Shown here piece by piece: positions 58,159 to 63,548 of a DNA stretch of 63,548 nucleotides. A program made the position numbers and the translations under genes. Within the stretch, counting starts at the first letter, position 1, and each line of letters begins with the position of its first letter. The notes beneath the pieces are model-generated. The model was not told the origin of the DNA and searched no databases. It worked only from the letters and a program-made list of their open reading frames with translations. The DNA comes from Faucicola sp048551375 (GTDB taxonomy: Bacteria > Pseudomonadota > Gammaproteobacteria > Pseudomonadales > Moraxellaceae), in assembly GCF_048551375.1 (NCBI RefSeq), contig NZ_JBLYZJ010000013.1:1-63548 (forward strand), given 5' to 3'.

Positions 58159-58614
58159 TTACCACCCACTTTTTTTACGCCCAAACACCACCCAACCCAA
58201 CGCCACGCCTAATACCCCACTTAATAATGCCGTAAACGCCCCATAGATAAACAACTGTCCACTATGTTCATTGACCAGCACATTATTTTGCGTATTTAAG
58301 CTATCCACTTGGCGTTGCAATTCAGCATTTTTGGCAAGCAACTCATTATTGGCTTGTGACAAGGCACTGTCATTCGGCTTATTCATTTGGGCGAGGGTCG
58401 GCTGTGCAGGGTTTTGCGTGGGAATGATACTACTGGCAGGAATCACCGTGGAGGCAGGGGTGGGCTGAGTGGCAAGCGGTTGACCTGTGCGAGGGTCAGT
58501 GACCACGACTTGCGGTTCGGCATGGCTGATGGGGCTGATTGTCATCAGACTGGTCATTGCCCATAGCATCATTAAAATTGTTTTATTCGCTGTCTGTTGA
58601 CCCACGTTACCCAT
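58159..58614 (-). CDS. Envelope protein with coiled coil and C-terminal membrane helix
   Basis: The 151-residue protein has a signal peptide (cut after SHA), a Pro/Thr/Gln-rich stretch, a coiled coil (NNELLAKNAELQRQVDSLNT, about residues 88-112) and one C-terminal membrane helix (FIYGAFTALLSGVLGVALGW) with a basic end (GRKKSGW). It would be held in the inner membrane with most of its length in the periplasm. The general layout resembles small SH3/coiled-coil membrane proteins, but no SH3 domain is visible. Function unknown. Convergent with the ABC operon. Confidence 0.65.
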   Translation of the reverse strand: MGNVGQQTANKTILMMLWAMTSLMTISPISHAEPQVVVTDPRTGQPLATQPTPASTVIPASSIIPTQNPAQPTLAQMNKPNDSALSQANNELLAKNAELQRQVDSLNTQNNVLVNEHSGQLFIYGAFTALLSGVLGVALGWVVFGRKKSGW

Positions 58615-58650
58615 TGTTATTACCTTACTTTTATCTATAAAAATTAAAAC

Positions 58651-58740
58651 TATAGTTTGTTAAATCAAATAATATTTTGCAATCTTGGGCGTATACAATA
58701 CACCCCTACAAACAGGTATTATTTCTAATTTAAACAAAAA
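58651..58740 (-). mobile_element. MITE-like element, family A
   Basis: TATAGTTTGTTAAATCAAAT and ATTATTTCTAATTTAAAC are the ends; the core GGGCGTATACAATACACCCC is in reverse orientation and somewhat degraded. It lies between same-strand genes. Confidence 0.65.
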
Positions 58741-58750
58741 TATCTTGCCA

Positions 58751-59047
58751 TTACACTTTTGGCAATACTTGCACAAATGGCTTAATATCGACATGGCTAT
58801 ACACACCATTGAGCAAAAATGGCTCTTGGCTGACCCAGTCTTGCACGGCTTGTTCACTGTCAAAATCAGCGATAATCACACTACCTGTTGGCGTGCCGTT
58901 ATCATGTGAACTTGGGGTAAAACCACCCAATTTTAGTCGACCTTGCTCATCCAATACCGTCAAACGTGCCAAATGAGCAGGGCGATGTTGTTGACGTAGC
59001 TCTAAACTATTGGGGACATCGTGACATACCAACACGTATAATGCCAT
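58751..59047 (-). CDS. YciI-family protein
   Basis: The 98-residue protein has the YciI fold pattern: MALYVLVCHDVPNSLELRQQ with the RPAHLARL helix, GGFTPSSHDNGTPTGSVIIAD and a DWVSQEPFLLNGVYSHVDIKP segment with the conserved His/Asp positions. E. coli YciI-like proteins have a ferredoxin-like fold; the function is unclear. It overlaps the yciB stop by one base (TAATG), a very common pair, and yciB comes first. Confidence 0.9.
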   Translation of the reverse strand: MALYVLVCHDVPNSLELRQQHRPAHLARLTVLDEQGRLKLGGFTPSSHDNGTPTGSVIIADFDSEQAVQDWVSQEPFLLNGVYSHVDIKPFVQVLPKV

Positions 59048-59613
59048 TATTTATTTCCTTGTTTATCATTAAGTTGCTGTTGCATATCTGGGTTAAGGTG
59101 GTTTTTGAGAAACACAAATTGTCCCACCATAAATACCAGCATCACAGGCATCCAGCCCCATGTTTTAAAATTAATCCACGTTTCATTACTGGTAAAAAAG
59201 GCAAAATAATACTGTAGCCCTGCCATCAACACAAAATAACCTGCCCATGCCAATGTCAGTTTATTCCACCCTGCTAACGTGAGCTTGAACACATTTTTCA
59301 TTGCCATTTCTAATAATGGCTTATTAATCAACACGCTAATCACCAATGCCACCGCAAATACGCCATTAATCACCGTGGATTTCCATTTTAAAAAGGTATC
59401 ATCATGGAAAATCAAACTTAACCCACAAAAACCAATGGTCAAAATCAAAGTTACCCATTGTTGTTTTTGTAATTTACCTTTTTGTTTAATAAAATGAATG
59501 ATATACACCGCAATGGTGGTAATCAATAACGCCCCAGCCCCAGCCAAAATGCCTTGCTGTTTTGAGATGATAAAAAATGCAATTAATGGAATAAAATCGA
59601 GTAATGCAGTCAT
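59047..59613 (-). CDS. yciB: Inner-membrane protein YciB (septation-associated)
   Basis: The 188-residue protein has five to six membrane helices and the YciB signatures DFIPLIAFFI, VTLILTIGFCGLSLIFHDDTF with the following FLKWKSTVIN, and AWAGYFVLMAGLQYYFAF with NFKTWGW. It is needed for normal cell envelope properties and septation in several bacteria. It is followed by yciI and divergent from the PHP phosphoesterase gene, the usual neighbourhood (yciB-yciI with yciV/rnm). Confidence 0.93.
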   Translation of the reverse strand: MTALLDFIPLIAFFIISKQQGILAGAGALLITTIAVYIIHFIKQKGKLQKQQWVTLILTIGFCGLSLIFHDDTFLKWKSTVINGVFAVALVISVLINKPLLEMAMKNVFKLTLAGWNKLTLAWAGYFVLMAGLQYYFAFFTSNETWINFKTWGWMPVMLVFMVGQFVFLKNHLNPDMQQQLNDKQGNK

Positions 59614-59729
59614 AATGCTCTAATAATCTGGCTAAAAATATTAGGCGTTAGTTTACACGGATATGGTAAAATCGCAAAGCAAAATGCAATCGCATTTTTA
59701 ACCAAATTTTGCTAATTAAAGGTATTTTT

Positions 59730-60689
59730 GTGAGTCAACCCAATTCCCCAATCGCTCAATATTTAATTGATAACCATATCAATACGTTAGATAATCAAAG
59801 CCCCATTTATACCCAACTACCGATTGACTTACACTGTCATAGTACCCGTTCAGATGGCACATTCACCCCCACCGAAGTGGTGCAAAAAGCCCATGAAAGA
59901 GGGGTCAAACTGCTATCCTTGACCGACCATGATACCGTACTTGGTATTGATGAGGCGAGGGCAGAGGCACAAAAACTGAGTATGATGCTGATGAATGGGG
60001 TGGAAATTAGCTGTCGTCATCGAGTGGTGGGCGGTTACTCTAAAAAACCTGCCCAAACCGAAAAAGTCATTCATGTACTGGGCTTTGGGTTTGACAATAT
60101 TGAAAAAATGAATGCAAAACTTTCCGCCATTCAAGCCAATCGAGAAACTCGAGGCTTTGCCATGTGCCAAAAAGTTGCTGAAACCTTTAAATTACCGATT
60201 GATGACATTTGGCAAGACGTTTTAACCCAAGCCAAAGGCAATCCGCAAGCAGTGGGGCGTACCCATATTGCCAAAGTGATGGCGGATAAAGGCTTGGTCA
60301 ATGACGTACAAAAAGCCTTTACAGGCTATCTCGCCGACCATAAATCCTGTTATGTGGCATTGGATGGGTTAAGTCTGAAAGACTGCGTGCAACTAATCCA
60401 TGATTGTGGTGGCATAGCCTCGCTTGCCCATGCCACACGCTATAATTTGACAGCCAATAAAGTGCGTAAACTTATCGCTGACTTTGCCAATGCAGGGGGT
60501 GATGCGGTGGAATTGCCTGCCAGTAATGAGCCACCGTCAACACGCCACATGGTAGATAGGGTAATTAAAGAACACGGACTAAAAGTGTCGATTGGTAGTG
60601 ATTTTCATGGTACAACCATGCCGTGGCGTGTGCTGGGCGGTGTGCCGAAATTGCATGAAGGGCAAATTGGCGTGTGGGAAAGTTTATGA
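59730..60689 (+). CDS. PHP-domain phosphoesterase (RNase AM/YciV type)
   Basis: The 319-residue protein is a PHP-family metal-dependent phosphoesterase. Seen: the first metal motif DLHCHSTRSDGTFTP, LLSLTDHDTVLG, GVEISCRHR, the FTGYLADHKSCYV segment, SLAHATRYN and SIGSDFHG. The YciV/RNase AM group removes nucleotides from 5' ends of RNA and hydrolyses 3',5'-nucleoside bisphosphates. Start set at GTG 59730, with AAAGG seven bases before; an in-frame TTG seven codons earlier would precede that site. Divergent from yciB and convergent with the fixH-like gene, overlapping it by six bases. Confidence 0.9.
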   Translation: MSQPNSPIAQYLIDNHINTLDNQSPIYTQLPIDLHCHSTRSDGTFTPTEVVQKAHERGVKLLSLTDHDTVLGIDEARAEAQKLSMMLMNGVEISCRHRVVGGYSKKPAQTEKVIHVLGFGFDNIEKMNAKLSAIQANRETRGFAMCQKVAETFKLPIDDIWQDVLTQAKGNPQAVGRTHIAKVMADKGLVNDVQKAFTGYLADHKSCYVALDGLSLKDCVQLIHDCGGIASLAHATRYNLTANKVRKLIADFANAGGDAVELPASNEPPSTRHMVDRVIKEHGLKVSIGSDFHGTTMPWRVLGGVPKLHEGQIGVWESL

Positions 60690-61271
60690 TGTTGTATCAA
60701 AACTTTTTAATGGTTTAAATTCAATCATTTGGGTCGTTGGCAATGTTAGCACCGAGCGTAATCGCCAAGTATTCGCAGGGTCATGCACTACAATATAATA
60801 CTTACCTTTGGTGGTATCAAGGTTTACCGTGCCACCATAACTACCATCTGCCAGTTTTTTCACCACAAAATCACGGTCTTTTTGAAGCTGAGTGGCATGC
60901 GAGATTTCCACCATTAATTCATTGGGAGCGACAAAATTACCATTTGCAGGGGCAGTTAAGCGAAAGTTGACCGACTGCCCAAGATTCATCTGACCATGTA
61001 ACCCCATATCATGTGCCAATTTATCCTTTGACACATCTGCATACAAGGTCTTACCATCCATATACCAATCATCACGTACCGTGCTATCTTTAATTTCCAC
61101 CGAATAAAACACAAACCAAATACACGCCATCACCACGAATAATGGCAAACCAATCACAAAAACCCACACCATATAGTTTTTATACCACAGCTTTGATGGC
61201 GGTTGTTCTTTTGATGATTTGGTTGCTTGAACGGCAGGAGAAGTGGTCGGTGTTTGCTGAAAATCAGTCAT
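60684..61271 (-). CDS. FixH-family membrane protein
   Basis: The 195-residue protein has one membrane helix (about residues 34-56, YMVWVFVIGLPLFVVMACIW), a following periplasmic domain with DDWYMDGKTLYADVSKDKLA and KYYIVVHDPANTWRLRSVL, which matches FixH/CcoH-like proteins. These assist maturation of cbb3-type cytochrome oxidase, partly through copper handling. It follows ccoG on the same strand, but a terminator and a family A element lie between, so it may have its own promoter. The stop overlaps the PHP gene end by six bases. Confidence 0.85.
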   Translation of the reverse strand: MTDFQQTPTTSPAVQATKSSKEQPPSKLWYKNYMVWVFVIGLPLFVVMACIWFVFYSVEIKDSTVRDDWYMDGKTLYADVSKDKLAHDMGLHGQMNLGQSVNFRLTAPANGNFVAPNELMVEISHATQLQKDRDFVVKKLADGSYGGTVNLDTTKGKYYIVVHDPANTWRLRSVLTLPTTQMIEFKPLKSFDTTS

Positions 61272-61286
61272 AATTTACCCAAAACA

Positions 61287-61376
61287 TATAGTGATTTAAA
61301 CTAAAAACAAAATAAGTTTTTGTAGGGGCGTATTGCATACGCCCTTTAAACAAAGTGTTGTTTCTAATTGACTATA
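61287..61376 (+). mobile_element. MITE-like element, family A, upstream of fixH
   Basis: Ends TATAGTGATTTAAACTAAAA and TTTCTAATTGACTATA flank the core GTAGGGGCGTATTGCATACG. It splits ccoG from fixH. Confidence 0.75.
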
Positions 61377-61440
61377 ACACACATAAACCGCCATTATAAC
61401 AGAAAATAGCGGAAAAATTCCCCCTATTCAATGACATAAA

Positions 61441-61469
61441 AAAGACGGTAGTGCGACCGTCTTTTTATG
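61441..61469 (-). terminator. Terminator of ccoG
   Basis: AAAGACGGT pairs with ACCGTCTTT around a 6-base loop, with a T run on the minus strand, 20 bp after the ccoG stop. Confidence 0.88.
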
Positions 61470-61485
61470 AACTACTAATGATGGC

Positions 61486-62880
61486 TTATTGTTCGGTGGT
61501 AAACACATTGTCTTTATATGCCTTATATTGACCACCATCATCAACACTTATCACCTGCATTTGAATCGGTGTTTTACCTTGACCGACCACTTTAGGGTCA
61601 CCCAATACACTCACAGGCATATCATAGCTTTCACCTGCTTCTAGCGGAATAGTTTTAAAGCGACTATCCAATGTCAAGCCTTTTTGAGGCGTGAGCGACA
61701 CCGCATACTCGTGAGGTTGCTGAGTTTTATTCGTTACCTTAATAATATATGTATTTTCAATTAACCCTTGAGCATTGACACTTGACAACTGATTACGGTC
61801 ACGCCGAATATCTATCTGCAACGGCATACGACTACTGAATGCATAAATTGCCACCCCAAATAATATTGTAATTACCGCCGAATACGCAAATAAACGAGGG
61901 CGTAACAACTTACTTGCCTGACCTTCCTCAAGCTGACGCTCCGTGCTATAACGCACCAAGCCACGAGGCAAGCCCACTTTATCCATAATCTCATTACAGG
62001 CATCCACACAAGCGGCACACTGGATACACTCGACCTGCAAACCATCACGAATATCAATCCCTGTAGGACACACTTGCACACACATCAAACAATTAATACA
62101 ATCACCAAGATTTGGCTCTTCCTTACCTTTCTTTCTTGCCCCCCGAGGCTCACCACGCTTATAATCGTAAGATACAATTAGCGTATCTTTATCAAACATC
62201 ACACTTTGGAAACGACCATATGGGCAAATATGCGTACAAAAATGTTCACGCATATAACCTGCGTTAGCAAAAGTCGCAAAGGTAAAAATAAACAAAAACA
62301 CCCATGTCAAATTTGACCATGCAAAAAAATGACTGATTAAATAGTCTGTACCAACCACATAACTAACAAATGTAAAAGCAGTAATAAAGGCAAATATTAA
62401 CCATAGCACATAAACAATACCTCGTTTAGTGACTTTCTCAGCATTCCAAGGCTGTTTATCAAGCTTAAACTGTTTATTTCTATCACCAATGACAATTTTT
62501 TCAGTATATTGATATAAATGCGTCCAAATTGTTTGCGGACAAGCATAACCACACCACACACGACCTGCATATACTGTCACCATAAATAAACTAAAGGCGG
62601 CGATAATAAAGAAAAACGCAAAAATAGATACATCTTGTGGCAAGAAGGTTGAACCAAACAAAATAATTCGAGACTCAGGGAAATCAAACCAAATTGCTTG
62701 ATGCCCATCCCACTTAAGCCAAGGCAATACCAAAAACAACAACAGCAAAAAATACATACTAAATACACGGATATTTTGATAAAAACCCGTCACAAAACGA
62801 GGGTGAACCCGTTTTTTTGTCGCATCAATTTGATGTACTGGTAATTTAAAATCATTATTAGAAGATGGCTGTACTGACAT
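61486..62880 (-). CDS. ccoG: Cytochrome c oxidase accessory protein CcoG (FixG/RdxA)
   Basis: The 464-residue protein has five to six membrane helices and a ferredoxin-like domain. Seen: MRVWCGYACPQTIWT-like loop (AGRVWCGYACPQTIWTHLYQ), two 4Fe-4S motifs (CINCLMCVQVCPTGIDI and CIQCAACVDACNEIMDKVG) and a C-terminal periplasmic Ig-like domain. CcoG reduces Cu(II) for assembly of the cbb3 oxidase copper centre. A ccoNOPQ operon is not in the window. The 357-bp gap upstream has no clear FNR box, so oxygen control cannot be read. Confidence 0.95.
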   Translation of the reverse strand: MSVQPSSNNDFKLPVHQIDATKKRVHPRFVTGFYQNIRVFSMYFLLLLFLVLPWLKWDGHQAIWFDFPESRIILFGSTFLPQDVSIFAFFFIIAAFSLFMVTVYAGRVWCGYACPQTIWTHLYQYTEKIVIGDRNKQFKLDKQPWNAEKVTKRGIVYVLWLIFAFITAFTFVSYVVGTDYLISHFFAWSNLTWVFLFIFTFATFANAGYMREHFCTHICPYGRFQSVMFDKDTLIVSYDYKRGEPRGARKKGKEEPNLGDCINCLMCVQVCPTGIDIRDGLQVECIQCAACVDACNEIMDKVGLPRGLVRYSTERQLEEGQASKLLRPRLFAYSAVITILFGVAIYAFSSRMPLQIDIRRDRNQLSSVNAQGLIENTYIIKVTNKTQQPHEYAVSLTPQKGLTLDSRFKTIPLEAGESYDMPVSVLGDPKVVGQGKTPIQMQVISVDDGGQYKAYKDNVFTTEQ

Positions 62881-63237
62881 ACTCTGTCCTCACAGAACAA
62901 AAAGAAACACCCTTGGCATAATTAATTAAAAAAATGACAATGTAAAGGTGAAGTAGATGAAAAATAGCTGGTACTTATCACAAACATCAATCAATACCAC
63001 CACAATCACTAAAATGCCCTTTTAGTTCATTGCAACATCGTGATACCGACAAATCCTGCTTAAGTACTGGCGATACTATATCTAATTATATAACATTTGA
63101 CCCTAAAAAGCCCTAAAAATCTTAACAAATCCACAATAAAGTTTACTATAACGCCTCAACATAAACATAAAACCCTCTATTTAAGCACCTTTCAGCAATA
63201 CCAATAAAAATAATCTCAAAAACTTATAAAAAACCTC
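62881..63237. other. 357-bp AT-rich gap between ccoG and the rRNA promoters
   Basis: The stretch must hold the ccoG promoter. I see no clear gene, repeat or regulator site. Short Asn/Ile/Thr-rich frames look spurious. Confidence 0.5.
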
Positions 63238-63265
63238 TTGACGTCCCATATAAAAAGCGTATAAT
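63238..63265 (+). promoter_or_regulatory. rRNA operon promoter P1
   Basis: TTGACG (63238-63243) and TATAAT (63260-63265) are separated by 16 bp; ACGC follows, as in the tRNA-Val promoter. Confidence 0.8.
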
Positions 63266-63548
63266 ACGCACACACCGAACGGCACTAAGCATAAAAAACT
63301 TAGCGAAAACAATCAGTTAGAGAATTAAATCTTAATAGATTTAAATTGTTAAAAGATTGAAAATAAGGCAGTCGGAAGGTTAAAAATAAATTTTAAAAGA
63401 GTGCTTGACAAGCAGAAAAAAGCTGTTAGAATAGCAACCTCTTTTATTACGGCATCAGACGATGATGCTGAAAATTAAATAACAACAAACACAAGAACAA
63501 CTTGTGTGGATTTTCACTTTAATGCGATAAATTAAGGCTTAATTAATT
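63266..63548 (+). other. Leader of an rRNA operon (16S gene beyond the edge)
   Basis: The sequence after the promoters has the AACAACTTGTGTGGATTTTC stretch that I recall from Acinetobacter rrn leaders, with AT-rich flanks and no frame. The 16S rRNA 5' end should lie a short way past the window edge; it is not present here. Confidence 0.65.
63405..63432 (+). promoter_or_regulatory. rRNA operon promoter P2
   Basis: TTGACA (63405-63410) and TAGAAT (63427-63432) are separated by 16 bp, 167 bp after P1. Paired promoters are usual for rrn operons. Confidence 0.75.

Overview
The window looks like chromosomal DNA of a Moraxellaceae gamma-proteobacterium, probably near Moraxella/Faucicola. This is inference. 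It rests on moderate G+C, a type IV pilus retraction operon (pilT-pilU), a malate dehydrogenase of 328 residues, CcoG/FixH maturation proteins for a cbb3-type oxidase, the ileS-lspA-fkpB order, and an rRNA-operon leader at the right edge whose text resembles Acinetobacter rrn leaders. Most genes are housekeeping, packed tightly on both strands.

Layout. 1-4.9 kb: a lipoprotein with Pro/Glu/Thr octapeptide repeats (cut by the window edge), a large unrecognised protein, a carboxylesterase, and an AbrB/PIN toxin-antitoxin pair. 4.9-9.3 kb: the RNA helicase HrpA, which carries palindromic repeat DNA in frame. 9.4-15.1 kb: a small accessory patch with a second toxin-antitoxin candidate, a GspE/PilB-type ATPase, an orphan ParA, a VbhA/Fic pair and a membrane-anchored unknown. 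15.3-20.1 kb: topA, tRNA-Val, tRNA-Asp, a CAU tRNA with a relic duplication of its 3' end around an XRE regulator, and a PlsC-type acyltransferase.

20.4-25.8 kb: the most interesting block, seven same-strand genes: Roadblock/LC7 protein, stand-alone PAS protein, PhnD-like binding protein without export signal, unknown, pseudo-receiver protein, MglA/Arf-like small GTPase and a second Roadblock-like protein. I read it as a cytoplasmic GTPase switch fed by a PAS and a ligand-binding input. It has the logic of MglA/MglB polarity systems, but its output is unknown.

26-33 kb: fkpB, an orphan cytosine-5 methyltransferase inserted in the lspA operon, lspA, ileS, two membrane proteins and ribF. 33-42 kb: acetyltransferase, pilU/pilT, yggS, NlpC/P60 peptidase, diguanylate cyclase, miaB and a methyltransferase. 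42-51 kb: Slt transglycosylase, an RNase T2-like protein missing its catalytic residues, mdh, htpX, a second transglycosylase and hflX. 51-58 kb: an OlsB-like acyltransferase, then a polar amino-acid ABC transporter with three tandem lipoprotein binding proteins. 58-63.5 kb: yciI, yciB, a PHP phosphoesterase, fixH, ccoG, and the promoters and leader of an rRNA operon whose 16S gene lies beyond the edge.

Two families of short terminal-inverted-repeat elements (MITE-like) are scattered between genes; one copy sits inside an older copy of the same family. A third, GC-rich palindromic family lies inside hrpA and in the ABC operon. No CRISPR array, transposase gene or prophage structural gene was seen.
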